A stretch of DNA of 64,000 bases. It comes from Kutzneria buriramensis (lineage in GTDB: Bacteria; Actinomycetota; Actinomycetes; Mycobacteriales; Pseudonocardiaceae). Position numbers and translations under genes: made by a program. Shown here one piece after another: positions 15,735-24,807 of the stretch. The notes beneath the pieces were generated by a model. The model searched no databases, had not been told where the DNA came from, and was given only the letters and a program-made list of their open reading frames with translations. The stretch lies in assembly GCF_043575855.1 (NCBI RefSeq), contig NZ_CP144375.1:9176001-9240000 (forward strand), given 5' to 3'. How positions within the stretch are numbered: position 1 is the first letter of the stretch; each line of letters begins with the position of its first letter.

Positions 15735-17972
15735 TCACGAACCGTTCACGTGTGACCGGTTGAGGCCGTCGAGCTGCTGCTCCACCTGTTCGGCCTCGTC
15801 GTCACGGCCCTGCTGCCGGTACAGGTCGAGCGCCTCCTGCCACACCGCGCGGGCCCGGTCGAGGTCGCCGAGGGCGGCATGGGGATGGCCGAGCCGGTCG
15901 AGCGTGTCGGCGATTTCGAAGGTGTTGCCGAGGTGTTGGTACAGGGCGATGGCTTCGCGATAGTGCCGGACCGCGTCGTGGTGGTGGCCGCTGTGGTGGT
16001 CGATGTGGCCGAGGCTGTCCAGGGCCTGCGCCTGGCCGCTCTCGTCCTGGTGGTGTCGGAAGACGGCGAGCGCGGCCCGGCAGTGCTCGCGGCCGGTGTC
16101 GTGGTCGCCGATGAGCGTGGCGAACCAGCCCACGGCGTTGTGTGCGTTGGCCTCCGCGATCGGCTGGTCGAGACCCTGGTAGAGGGCAAGTGCGTGCCTG
16201 GCGTGCTGCAGGGCCTGCCGTCCGTCCGTCAGGATCGACGCCAGCGTGTAGTGCGCCTTGGCCTGGTGGGCGCGGTCGTCGTGCTGCTCGCTCAGGGCGA
16301 GGGCCCGGTTCAGGGTCTCGACCGCCTCCTGATGATGTCCCAGCACGACCTGGGCGCGGGCGAGGAGCCGCAGGGAGATCATCTGGGTACCGGGGTCGGG
16401 GAGGTGGCCCGCGGATTCGACGGCGATCTGCCACACGGCGAGCTGGTCGTGGCGGTGCCCGCGCCGGTAGTGGAAGTCGTTCAACGTCCAGGCCAGCTGC
16501 CAGGCCGTGCGGTGCAACCCCTGTGCGGCGGCGGTGCGCTGGGCGGCGAGCAGATTGTGGTGCTCGGCGTCGAACCACTCCATTGCCGACGGGATGTCGG
16601 GCAGCGCCCGCGGCTGGCAGTCGTGGACCGGCGGGGCGATCTCGATGGCTGGGCGGTGGGGATCCAGCTGGCGGGCGGCGGCGTGCGCGGTGTGGGTGTA
16701 GAAGTCGAGCAACCGTCGCAAAGCCGCCTGCTGTGTGCTGTCGGTCAGGTCGTGGGCCGATGCGGCGTAACGGCGGATCAGGTCGTGCATACGGTAGCGC
16801 CCGGCGGCGTCCTGGCCGATGAGCGACGCCTGTTCCAGCCGGCGCAGCACGGTTCTGGTCCGGCTCCGGCCGAGGCCGGTGAGGCTGGCGGCGGCACTCG
16901 GGCTGATATCGGAGCCGGGTGCGATGGCGAGCAGCCCGAACACCTCGGCGTCCTCCGCGCTCAACGTGTGGTGGGACAACGAAAGCACGGCGGGCAGGCT
17001 CGCGGCGGGGTCGGCGTCGTCGAGCACGGCGAGGGCGTCATCCAGCAGCTCGTCGGCGAGATCGGCCAGCGACAGGTGCGGGTTGGTGTGGGCGCGGCCG
17101 GCGACGATGCTCAGCGCCAGCGGGAAACCGCCGCACAACCGGACGAGTTCGCGCACCGCCTCGGGGTCGGCGTCGACCCGCTCCGCGCCGAGCCGGGCCA
17201 CGAGCAGCGTGCGGGCCTCGGCGTCGGTGAGGGTGTCGACGGGCACGTGATGCGCCCCGTGCGCGGTGATCAGGCCCGACAGCCGGTTGCGGCTGGTGAC
17301 GGCGACGGTGCAGGTGTCGCCGCCCGGCAGCAGGGGCGTGACCTGGGCGGTGTCGGCGGCGTTGTCGAGCATAAGCAGCATTCGCTTGTCCGCCACCAGG
17401 CTCCGGAACAACGCCGCCTGCGCGTGCGGGGCGACGGGGATGCGGCCGGGTTCGACGCCCAGCGCGTCGAGGAATCCTCGCACCGCCACAGCCGGGTCCA
17501 TAGGGTCGCTGTCCAGGCTGAAACCCCGGAGGTCGACGAAGAGTTGCCCGTCGGGGAAGCGGTCGACGTTGCGGTGCGCCCAGTGCAGCGCCAGCCAGGA
17601 CTTGCCCACCCCGCCGGCACCGGCGATCGCGGAGATGACCACGGTGTTCGCCGCACCCAGCGCGGCGTCGAGCCGGTCCAGTTCGCGCTCGCGGCCCACG
17701 AACGGGGCGGGCGGCGACGGCAGCTGCCGCGGCACCGGGATCGGCGATGGCTCGGCCGCGCCCGCGGCCAACAGCTCGTCCTGTTCCGCCGGCTTCAGGT
17801 CGAGAGCGGCGGCCAGTTGGCGCACGGACGCGAGCTGCGGGTTGCGGCGCTTGCCGGTCTCCAGGCCGCGGATCGTGCTGATGGACACGCCCGATCGCTC
17901 GGCCAGAGCCTCCTGCGTGAGCCCCGCGCGCAACCGGAACCGGCGGATCGCCGCGGCGAAATGATCCTCCAC
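15735..17972 (-). CDS. XRE-type STAND regulator (HTH, NB-ARC, TPR)
   Basis: A 745-residue protein. An XRE/Cro helix-turn-helix occupies residues 8-62 (LTQEALAERSGVSISTIRGLETGK). The NB-ARC ATPase follows, with P-loop GAGGVGKSW at 117-125, Walker B-like MLLMLDNAAD, and a winged-helix segment RYRMHDLIRRYA. Tandem TPRs fill the C-terminal third. Such proteins couple ATP-driven switching to DNA binding and often regulate specialised metabolism. GTG start. It is divergent from an alpha/beta hydrolase with a 61-bp spacer, the most likely control region. Confidence 0.92.
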   Translation of the reverse strand: MEDHFAAAIRRFRLRAGLTQEALAERSGVSISTIRGLETGKRRNPQLASVRQLAAALDLKPAEQDELLAAGAAEPSPIPVPRQLPSPPAPFVGRERELDRLDAALGAANTVVISAIAGAGGVGKSWLALHWAHRNVDRFPDGQLFVDLRGFSLDSDPMDPAVAVRGFLDALGVEPGRIPVAPHAQAALFRSLVADKRMLLMLDNAADTAQVTPLLPGGDTCTVAVTSRNRLSGLITAHGAHHVPVDTLTDAEARTLLVARLGAERVDADPEAVRELVRLCGGFPLALSIVAGRAHTNPHLSLADLADELLDDALAVLDDADPAASLPAVLSLSHHTLSAEDAEVFGLLAIAPGSDISPSAAASLTGLGRSRTRTVLRRLEQASLIGQDAAGRYRMHDLIRRYAASAHDLTDSTQQAALRRLLDFYTHTAHAAARQLDPHRPAIEIAPPVHDCQPRALPDIPSAMEWFDAEHHNLLAAQRTAAAQGLHRTAWQLAWTLNDFHYRRGHRHDQLAVWQIAVESAGHLPDPGTQMISLRLLARAQVVLGHHQEAVETLNRALALSEQHDDRAHQAKAHYTLASILTDGRQALQHARHALALYQGLDQPIAEANAHNAVGWFATLIGDHDTGREHCRAALAVFRHHQDESGQAQALDSLGHIDHHSGHHHDAVRHYREAIALYQHLGNTFEIADTLDRLGHPHAALGDLDRARAVWQEALDLYRQQGRDDEAEQVEQQLDGLNRSHVNGS

Positions 17973-18033
17973 AGCCGGAGAGAATAATGTTGCCGATGGT
18001 GGTTGGAGCCGCCAAGGCCGCGAGGGGGGATCG

Positions 18034-18765
18034 ATGGCGACTTATGTGCTCGTGCCGGGTGGCTGGCGCGGCGGCTGGTGGTTCGAGCCGCTGGCCCAGC
18101 GGCTGCGCGCCGAGGGGCACGAGGCGTATCCGGTGACGCTGTCGGGTGTCGGTGACCGGGTTGTGAACCTCGACACGCACATCCAGGACGTCATCGACGT
18201 GCTGACGGCCGAGGATCTCCATGACGTCGTCCTCTGCGGGCACAGCTACGGCGGCATGGTCGTGAGCGGCGTCGCGGACCGCGCGCCGGAACGGGTCGAC
18301 TCCGTGGTGTACGTCGACGCCTACGTTCCCGAGGACGGCGACTCCTGCTTCACGCTGACCTCCGACGCGTACCGGGCCGTGTTCCTGGAGCAGTCTCGAG
18401 GCGACGGGCATTCGGTGCAGCCGCGTCAAGGCGGCGACCCGCGGACGACGGCGCAGCCGCTGGCGACGTTCCTCCAGGCGATCAGGCTCACCGGCTCGCT
18501 GGAGCGGTTCCGCCGCCGCGACTACGTCTACCTCTCGGGTTGGACGGGCAGCCCCTTCACCGATCTGTACGAGCGGTTGTCCCAGGATCCGGCGTGGCAC
18601 GTGCACACCCTGCCGGTGGGGCACGACGTGATGGCCGCGGCGGCCGACGAGCTGGCGGAGATCCTGCTAGCGCAACAGATCCGCGATGGCGGCGATGCCG
18701 GGCTCGATGGTGTGCTGGGGAGTGTCGCCGAAACCGAGCACCAGCCGGGGCTCGGCGGACGGTGA
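18034..18765 (+). CDS. Alpha/beta hydrolase
   Basis: A 243-residue hydrolase of the EstC/pyrethroid-esterase-like type. The nucleophile elbow GHSYGG gives S71; D95 (VVYVDAY) or a later acid and H197 (LPVGHDVM) complete a plausible triad. The oxyanion-hole segment GGWRGGWW is near the N-terminus. The substrate is unknown. The C-terminal 30 or so residues go beyond the usual family end and overlap the convergent MocR gene by 99 bp. GGGGGG precedes the ATG at a normal distance. It may be controlled by the divergent XRE-STAND gene. Confidence 0.88.
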   Translation: MATYVLVPGGWRGGWWFEPLAQRLRAEGHEAYPVTLSGVGDRVVNLDTHIQDVIDVLTAEDLHDVVLCGHSYGGMVVSGVADRAPERVDSVVYVDAYVPEDGDSCFTLTSDAYRAVFLEQSRGDGHSVQPRQGGDPRTTAQPLATFLQAIRLTGSLERFRRRDYVYLSGWTGSPFTDLYERLSQDPAWHVHTLPVGHDVMAAAADELAEILLAQQIRDGGDAGLDGVLGSVAETEHQPGLGGR

Positions 18766-20058
18766 GTGGCACATCGGCGCCAGGCCGTAGACGCCGACGC
18801 CGCGCTGCCGAGCTTCCGCGATGAGACGGGCCTCGTCGGTGCCGGGAGGCAGGTGCAGCACGGCGTGGAAGCCGGCGGCCAGGCCGGTGATGCGCAGGCC
18901 GGGCGCATGCGTGGCGACGGCGGCGACGAGTGTCTCGCGGCGGGCGGCGTAGACGGTGCGGGACCGACGCAAATGGCGGTCGTAGCGGCCGGACTCGATG
19001 AGCAGGGCGAGGGCGAGCTGGTCCAGGCTGGGGCTGCCGCGGTCGGTGACGAGCTTGCTGTGCGCCAACGCGCCGAGCAGCCGCTCGGGCGCCACGAGCC
19101 AGCCCAGGCGCAGCGCCGGGGCGAGGGATTTGCTCACGGTGCCAAGGGAAACGACGCAGTCGGGGCCGAGACCCTGGAGCGAGCCGACGGGTTCGCGGTC
19201 GTAGCGGAACTCGGCGTCGTAGTCGTCCTCGATGATCACGCCGCCGCGCCGCCGGGCCCACGCGATGAGCTCCTGGCGACGCTGCCCGGTGAGCACGACG
19301 CCGGTGGGCCACTGGTGGGCGGGCGTCACGACGACGGCCCGCGCGCCGCTGCGGTCGAGGGCGGCGACGACGAGGCCGTCCTGATCCACGGGGACGGGCA
19401 CGGCGGTCATGCCGGCGGCGCGGGTAGGGCCGATGGCGCCGGGATCCTCGAACGCGAAGGCGTCCATGCCGTCGGCGGCGAGAGCCCGCAGCACAAGGCC
19501 GAGGCCCTGGGCCATGCCGGTGCACACCACCACGTGGTCGGCGGTGGCGGCGACGGCCCGAACCCGACGCAGGTACGCGGCGAGCACCTCCCGCAGCCGC
19601 CGCTCGCCGATCGGATCCCCGTAGTCGAAGGCGGAATTCGGGGCGGTGCGGCAGACCTCCCGGATCGCCCACGCCCAGTCCTCGCGCGGCGCGAGCCGCA
19701 GATCGGGGACGCCGTGGCGGAAGTCGGCGATCTCGGGGCGTTCCCTGACCACCGGGCCCGGCCGTGACGACACGGCCGGTGCGACCGCGCCGGCGGCGAC
19801 GCGCGTCGCCGAGCCGGGACGGCTGGTCAGGTAGCCCTCGGACTGCAACTGGGCGTAGCTGTCCTGGACGAGCCCGCGCGACAACCCCAGCGCGCGGGCG
19901 AGTTCGCGGGAGGAGGGCAGCCGCTCCCCGGCGGCCAGCCGGCCGTCGCGGATGGCGTCCCGGAGCTGGTCCTCCAGCTGCGACCGGAGCCCGGCGCCAC
20001 CGTCCCGGTCGATCCTGATCAGCAGCTCCGGGCCCGAACCGGACCACTCCACAGCCAT
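18667..20058 (-). CDS. MocR/PdxR-type regulator (GntR HTH fused to aminotransferase-like domain)
   Basis: A 463-residue chimera. The N-terminal winged helix of GntR type contains GERLPSSRELARALGLSRGLVQDSY. The rest is a fold-type I aminotransferase-like domain with the PLP lysine K310 in VSKSLAPALRLGW. MocR proteins bind PLP and regulate the adjacent gene. Here the divergent MFS-GNAT pair is the likely target, sharing a 47-bp spacer. The start is ATG 20058; TAAGGT lies 8 nt upstream of it, so the message may be leaderless. Confidence 0.92.
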   Translation of the reverse strand: MAVEWSGSGPELLIRIDRDGGAGLRSQLEDQLRDAIRDGRLAAGERLPSSRELARALGLSRGLVQDSYAQLQSEGYLTSRPGSATRVAAGAVAPAVSSRPGPVVRERPEIADFRHGVPDLRLAPREDWAWAIREVCRTAPNSAFDYGDPIGERRLREVLAAYLRRVRAVAATADHVVVCTGMAQGLGLVLRALAADGMDAFAFEDPGAIGPTRAAGMTAVPVPVDQDGLVVAALDRSGARAVVVTPAHQWPTGVVLTGQRRQELIAWARRRGGVIIEDDYDAEFRYDREPVGSLQGLGPDCVVSLGTVSKSLAPALRLGWLVAPERLLGALAHSKLVTDRGSPSLDQLALALLIESGRYDRHLRRSRTVYAARRETLVAAVATHAPGLRITGLAAGFHAVLHLPPGTDEARLIAEARQRGVGVYGLAPMCHSPSAEPRLVLGFGDTPQHTIEPGIAAIADLLR

Positions 20059-20066
20059 GGAACTGG

Positions 20067-20098
20067 ACCTTACTGGTGATCCGGTCACGCCCTAGCGT
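20067..20098. promoter_or_regulatory. Overlapping divergent leaderless promoters
   Basis: On the minus strand TAAGGT (20072 to 20067) is 8 nt before the MocR ATG. On the plus strand TAGCGT (20093-20098) is 7 nt before the MFS ATG. Neither gene has a Shine-Dalgarno sequence. The two promoters sit in one 47-bp spacer, so binding by MocR would affect both. Confidence 0.4.
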
Positions 20099-20105
20099 CG
20101 AAGCC

Positions 20106-21230
20106 ATGACCACCGATCTCGCCGCCCGACCCGCGCTCCTGTCCCGCGCCCTGCTGCTGCGGTTCGTGTCGATCTTCGGCGCGTCGGTGGGCTTCGCCCT
20201 GCCGCTGTCCGTGGTTCCCCTGTACGCCAAGCAATCCGGCGCGGGGTTCGTGACAGTGGCGTTGCTGCTGGCCACGGTGGCGTGCGAGCTGGTCACGCCG
20301 GCGCTGATCCGCGTCGTCGGCTACCGCTGGTCGCTGGCGCTCGGCCTGATCCTGTTGGGCGCGCCGACCTTCCTGTTGACCGTCGGCAACGACATGTGGC
20401 TGATCGTCGCCGTGAACATCGTGCGCGGCGCGGGTTTCGCGATCGCGGTGGTGGCCGGCGGGGCCGTGACGGCGGTGCTGATCCCGTCCGAGCGACGCGG
20501 CGAGGGGCTGGCGGTGGTCGGGCTCGTCAGCGGTGTGCCCAGCATGCTGGCGCTGCCGGCCGGCGTCTGGGCGGCCGCGCGCTGGGGCTTCGATCCGGTC
20601 TTCATCGCCACGGGTGTGGCCCCGCTGCTGGCTCTGCTGTCGTTGCCGGGCCTGCCTCGCAAGGCTCCCGTGCGCGAACCGCACAGTCTTGTCGATGGCC
20701 TGCGCCATGCGCCGATCATGCGACCGGCGACGATCTTCGCGGTGTCCACCGCCGCCACCGGCGTGCTGGTCACCTTCCTCCCGCTGGCCACGGCTCCCGG
20801 GATCGCCGCCGCCGCGCTGCTCGCCCAGCCCGCCGCCGCCACCGCGACCCGCTTGATCGCCGGCCGGCTCGGCGACCGGTTCGGCGCGGGTCGCCTGCTC
20901 GGGCCCGGCATCCTGTTGACCGCAATCGGCATGGCCGCCATCGCGATGACCGACTCACCGGCCGCGGTGATCGGCGGGGCGCTCGTGTTCGGCGCCGGCT
21001 TCGGCGTCATGCAGAACGCCTCGCAGGCGCTGATGTACGCCCGTGTGCCGGCCGGCGGCGAAGGGTCCGTCAGCGCCATCTGGAACGCCGCCTACGACCT
21101 CGGCATGGCCGCCGGCGCGCTCGCCGCCGGCCTGGTCGTCGCCGAGGTCGGCTACCCCGCGATCTTCCTGCTCACCGCCGCCGCCACCCTGCCGGCGCTC
21201 GCCCTCGTGCGCCGCGACCGACGACCGTGA
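20106..21230 (+). CDS. MFS transporter
   Basis: A 374-residue membrane protein with about 12 hydrophobic segments and short loops. It has the major-facilitator cytoplasmic loop (GRLGDRFGAGRLLGPG) between helices 8 and 9 rather than a strongly basic first loop. It is at the short end for the family. Related proteins export drugs or sugars, but the substrate is unknown. The GNAT gene begins 11 nt after its stop, so both are one transcript under the divergent MocR regulator, a layout typical of efflux-plus-modification resistance pairs (inference). Confidence 0.88.
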   Translation: MTTDLAARPALLSRALLLRFVSIFGASVGFALPLSVVPLYAKQSGAGFVTVALLLATVACELVTPALIRVVGYRWSLALGLILLGAPTFLLTVGNDMWLIVAVNIVRGAGFAIAVVAGGAVTAVLIPSERRGEGLAVVGLVSGVPSMLALPAGVWAAARWGFDPVFIATGVAPLLALLSLPGLPRKAPVREPHSLVDGLRHAPIMRPATIFAVSTAATGVLVTFLPLATAPGIAAAALLAQPAAATATRLIAGRLGDRFGAGRLLGPGILLTAIGMAAIAMTDSPAAVIGGALVFGAGFGVMQNASQALMYARVPAGGEGSVSAIWNAAYDLGMAAGALAAGLVVAEVGYPAIFLLTAAATLPALALVRRDRRP

Positions 21231-21241
21231 AGGAGAAACCG

Positions 21242-21874
21242 ATGCTGGCCGACCACTTCCCGCTGCTGGGCCTGCGGCTGCGGACGCCCCGGCTGGAGCT
21301 GCGGCTGCCGTCGTCCGAGGAACTCGGCGAGCTGGCCGACCTCGCCGTGGAGGGCATCCACGACGCCGACGTCACGCCGTTCCCGACGGCCTGGGCGCTG
21401 CAATCGCCGGGCGAGGTGGCGCTGCGCGTCCTCCAGGACCACTGGCAGTCCCTCGCCGCCTGGTCGCCGCGGGACTGGACGCTGCGGCTGGCCGTGTTCC
21501 TCGACGGTGTGGTCGTCGGCCAGCAGCGGATCAGCGGCCGCGACTTCGCCATCACCCGGCAGGTGGAGACCGGATCGTGGCTGGGCAAGCGCTATCAGGG
21601 GCGGGGGATCGGCACCGAGATGCGGACCGCCGTGCTGCACCTGGCGTTCGCCGGCCTCGACGCGGAGGAGGCGGTCTCGCTGACCTTCGCCGGCGTCGAC
21701 GCCTCGATGGCCGTCTCCCGCAAGCTCGGCTACGAGCCGAACGGCGTCGACCGCTACGTCATCGACGGCAAGCTGACCATGGACTACCGGATGCGGCTCA
21801 CCCGCGAGGCATGGCGGCAGGCGCCGGTGACCATCGACGGCCTCGATGGTTGCCGCACTCTGCTCGGGCTCTAG
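21242..21874 (+). CDS. GNAT N-acetyltransferase (RimJ/RimL type)
   Basis: A 210-residue acetyl-CoA-dependent N-acetyltransferase. The acetyl-CoA pyrophosphate-binding motif appears as GKRYQGRGIGTEMR (about residues 118-131). The start LRLRTPRLELRLPS is typical of the RimJ/RimL group, which acetylate ribosomal proteins, small amines or antibiotics. It has a good AGGAG site and follows the MFS gene by 11 nt. Its stop overlaps the stop of a small convergent membrane gene by 4 bp. Confidence 0.9.
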   Translation: MLADHFPLLGLRLRTPRLELRLPSSEELGELADLAVEGIHDADVTPFPTAWALQSPGEVALRVLQDHWQSLAAWSPRDWTLRLAVFLDGVVVGQQRISGRDFAITRQVETGSWLGKRYQGRGIGTEMRTAVLHLAFAGLDAEEAVSLTFAGVDASMAVSRKLGYEPNGVDRYVIDGKLTMDYRMRLTREAWRQAPVTIDGLDGCRTLLGL

Positions 21875-22062
21875 GAGCGGGCGCGCCGGACTCCCGTGAC
21901 CAGCGACCACAACCCGAGGATCACCACGATCGGACCGATCGTCGCCCACAGCCGCGAACCGGTCATGAAACTGCCGGTCACGTAGCCGAGGCCCTGCGCC
22001 GTCCACAGCGCGCCGAGCAGCACCAGCACCACGCCGAGCACCACGAACACCCACCGTTTCAC
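21871..22062 (-). CDS. Small two-helix membrane protein
   Basis: A 63-residue protein with two hydrophobic segments, about residues 4-24 (WVFVVLGVVLVLLGALW) and 38-56 (LWATIGPIVVILGLWSLV), and a basic C-terminus (GVRRARS). Both termini are probably cytoplasmic. Small proteins with this layout are common in actinomycetes and have no assigned function. The codon usage is GC-rich and gene-like. It is divergent from the ABC binding protein. Confidence 0.7.
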   Translation of the reverse strand: MKRWVFVVLGVVLVLLGALWTAQGLGYVTGSFMTGSRLWATIGPIVVILGLWSLVTGVRRARS

Positions 22063-22196
22063 GGCTTGAGCGTACGCCCGTTCCGGGCCGCCCCAGCGCC
22101 CGCGATTTTGCGCGTTGACCCCACCGTATCGAGGCTACGTCAGAATGGGCGGCCTCACACGATTCGGTGACAGGACGTTGGGGGTTTTCCAAGATC

Positions 22197-23939
22197 ATGA
22201 CCAACTTGCGGATCATGGCGGCGGTCGCGGTCGCCGCCACGCTGGTGACCGGCCTGGCCGCCTGCGGCGGCTCCGGCGCGTCGAGCGGCTCGGGCGAGCA
22301 GTTCAACGCCGCCGTGGCCACCGTGCACCGGCCGTCCGACGCCAAGGGCGGCGTCATCCGGATGGCCAACCCGGGCGACTGGGACTCGCTCGACCCGGCC
22401 GAGTCCTACTACTCCTACGAGTGGGACTTCGCCCGGCTGTTCGGCCGGAGCCTGCTCACCTTCGCCCCCGCGCCCGGGAAGGACGGCACCAAGCTGGTGC
22501 CGGACCTGGCCACCGGCATGGGCACGGCCAGCGACGGCGACAAGACCTGGACGTACCACATCCGCACCGGCGTGAAGTTCGAGGACGGCACGACGGTCAC
22601 CACCAAGGACGTCAAGTACGCGGTGGAGCGGTCGCTGGACAAGACGGTGTTCCCGGACGGGCCCACCTACTTCAACGACTACCTCGACCTCAAGGGCTAT
22701 ACCTCGCCGTACAAGGACCCGTCGCCGGACAAGCTGGGTCTGTCGGCGATCGAGACCCCCGACGACACCACCATCGTCTTCCACCTGAGCCGCGCGTTCG
22801 CGGGCTTCGACTACTTCGCCATGCTGCCCTCGACGATGCCGGTCGAGCGGTCCAAGGACAGCGGCAGCGACTACAAGAAGCACGTGGTGTCCAGCGGGCC
22901 GTACATGTTCGGCACGAACACGCTCGGCAAGGGCTTCACGCTGGTCCGCAACCCGCACTGGGACCCGAAGACCGACCCGGTCCGCAAGGCGCTGCCCAAC
23001 GAGTTCGACGTCTCGCTCAACGTCAACGCCGACGACATCGACCAGCGGCTGATCGCCGGCGACCTGGACTTCGAGATCACCGGCAACGGGCTCCAGGCCG
23101 CCGCGCAGGGCAAGGTCGTGGCCGACCAGCGGCTCAAGGCCAACGCCGACAACCCGTCCAGCGCCCGGCTCTGGTACACCGCTATCAACGGCGACGTCGC
23201 GCCGCTGGACAACGTGCACTGCCGGCAGGCCGTGGAGTACGCCGCCGACCGCAAGTCGTACCAGGCCGCGTACGGCGGCTCGCTCGGCGGCGACGTCGCC
23301 AGCAACCTGCTGCCGCCGGTCATCCCGGGTGCGAAGGCGTTCAACCCCTACCCGTCTCCGGACAACACCGGCGACCAGGCCAAGGCCAAGCAGGAGTTGC
23401 AGGCCTGCGGCAAGCCCGACGGCTTCACGACCACCATCTCCTACCGGGCCGAGCGGCCCAAGGAGAAGAACGTGGCCGAGGCGCTCCAGCAGTCGCTGTC
23501 CAAGGTCGGCATCCAGCTGACGATCAAGCCGTTCCCGCAGAACGACTACGGCAAGCTCTACGCCGGCAAGCCCGACTACGCCAAGAACAACAACCTCGGC
23601 CTGATCGTGTACGGCTGGCAGGCGGACTGGCCGGAGGGCTTCGGCTTCCTCAGCCAGATCGTGGACAGCCGGGTTATCCGGGCCTCGGGCGGCAACAGCA
23701 ACTTCGGCGTCAAGGACCCGGCGGTGGACGCGCTGCTCGACCAGGCCACCACCACCGAGGACACCGCCGGGCGGGAGAAGCTGTACGACCAGATCGACCA
23801 GAAGGTCATGGCCGACGCCTACATCCTGCCCGGCGTGGTCGCGAAGGCACTGCTGTACCGGCCGAGCAAGGTGACGAACCTGTTCGTCAGCGACGGCTAC
23901 GGCATGTACGACTACGCCGCCGTCGGCGTGCAGCAGTAA
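22197..23939 (+). CDS. ABC transporter substrate-binding lipoprotein, family 5 (peptide type)
   Basis: A 580-residue extracytoplasmic solute-binding protein. The lipobox LAAC gives lipidated C23. The family-5 signature is visible (TWTYHIRTGVKFEDGTTVTTKDVKYAVER), as is the C-terminal YILPG region. These proteins bind oligopeptides, nickel or sugars and deliver them to Opp/Dpp-type permeases. No permease or ATPase gene is adjacent, so it is an orphan that must share a transporter encoded elsewhere. An in-frame GTG at 22167 is possible, but the ATG at 22197 gives a proper signal peptide. A strong hairpin follows. Confidence 0.92.
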   Translation: MTNLRIMAAVAVAATLVTGLAACGGSGASSGSGEQFNAAVATVHRPSDAKGGVIRMANPGDWDSLDPAESYYSYEWDFARLFGRSLLTFAPAPGKDGTKLVPDLATGMGTASDGDKTWTYHIRTGVKFEDGTTVTTKDVKYAVERSLDKTVFPDGPTYFNDYLDLKGYTSPYKDPSPDKLGLSAIETPDDTTIVFHLSRAFAGFDYFAMLPSTMPVERSKDSGSDYKKHVVSSGPYMFGTNTLGKGFTLVRNPHWDPKTDPVRKALPNEFDVSLNVNADDIDQRLIAGDLDFEITGNGLQAAAQGKVVADQRLKANADNPSSARLWYTAINGDVAPLDNVHCRQAVEYAADRKSYQAAYGGSLGGDVASNLLPPVIPGAKAFNPYPSPDNTGDQAKAKQELQACGKPDGFTTTISYRAERPKEKNVAEALQQSLSKVGIQLTIKPFPQNDYGKLYAGKPDYAKNNNLGLIVYGWQADWPEGFGFLSQIVDSRVIRASGGNSNFGVKDPAVDALLDQATTTEDTAGREKLYDQIDQKVMADAYILPGVVAKALLYRPSKVTNLFVSDGYGMYDYAAVGVQQ

Positions 23940-23943
23940 TAGT

Positions 23944-23977
23944 GGTCGCCGGCCGCCACAACCGGCGGCCGGCGACC
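23944..23977. terminator. Bidirectional terminator hairpin
   Basis: A perfect 14-bp stem with a 6-nt loop (ACAACC), placed between the convergent binding-protein gene and the hypothetical gene ending at 23981. It serves both directions. Confidence 0.85.
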
Positions 23978-23980
23978 GAC

Positions 23981-24778
23981 TCAACGACTCTTGTTGGCGT
24001 GTTCCCCGAGCACCCGGACCGCCTCCTCGACGGCGGCGAGGCGGGCCCGGCGCACGGCGTCCGACAGCGGGCGCAGCGCCTCCTCGCGCTTACGGGTCGA
24101 GGACGCCGACATCGCGCCGCCGGGGGCGTCGCCGGCGGCGACCTCCAGGATCGCTGCGACCTCCGTGGCCCGCTGCAACACCCGCAGCGACCGCGGCGGC
24201 ATGCCGTCGGGCCACGCCGGCACCGGCTGCGCGGCCATCACCGACTCGATCTCCTTGCGCACGTTCGGGCGGTGCCGCGCCACGTCCAGGTCGACGAGCG
24301 CGCTGGCGGCCTCCCGCATCGCGCCGGCCAGCGCGTGCTCGGCCTCGCCGAGCGGGATGTGCTCGGGCGGCAGGATCTCCGGCAGGTCGAACACGGTCCA
24401 GCGGATCACCTGGTCGGCGACGAGTCGCGGCACGATGCCCAGCCCGGCCTCCGGCAGCACGACCGCCTGCCCGGCGCGCAGCGCGGTGGCGCTCAGCGGC
24501 CCGTTGCCGCCGAGTCCACGCACGTCGCCGGCCACCGGCAGCACCAGCCGGCCGTCGCCGGCCTGGGTGCGCCGCAGCGCCGCGAGCAGCAGCGCCGGGG
24601 CGACCGGCATCTCGTCGGGGCCGGGTAGGTCGAGGGCCGTGGCGGTGCCGTCGTCGTCGGCGACGACCTCGTGCAGCTCGGCCCAGATCTGGAGGGCGTC
24701 AAGGACGTCGTCGGCGGCGGCCGCGCCGTGCAGCCAGGCAGACGTCCAGACGACCAGCGTCGCACTCGGACAGGACAC
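23981..24778 (-). CDS. Conserved hypothetical actinobacterial protein
   Basis: A soluble, mostly helical protein of about 265 residues with no signal peptide or membrane segment. The N-terminal half (SATLVVWTSAWLHG, then AALRRTQAGDGRLVLPVAGDVRGL) looks like a conserved domain seen near cell-division or DNA genes in actinobacteria, but no function is known to me. The frame opens with TTG at 24811, overlapping the previous stop (TTGA). The GTG at 24778 has a modest GGTAGG site and starts just before the conserved part, so I prefer it. It is cotranscribed with the YcxB-like gene upstream. Confidence 0.75.
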   Translation of the reverse strand: MSCPSATLVVWTSAWLHGAAAADDVLDALQIWAELHEVVADDDGTATALDLPGPDEMPVAPALLLAALRRTQAGDGRLVLPVAGDVRGLGGNGPLSATALRAGQAVVLPEAGLGIVPRLVADQVIRWTVFDLPEILPPEHIPLGEAEHALAGAMREAASALVDLDVARHRPNVRKEIESVMAAQPVPAWPDGMPPRSLRVLQRATEVAAILEVAAGDAPGGAMSASSTRKREEALRPLSDAVRRARLAAVEEAVRVLGEHANKSR

Positions 24779-24807
24779 GCCTACCGAGATTACAGACGCG
24801 AGCGGGA

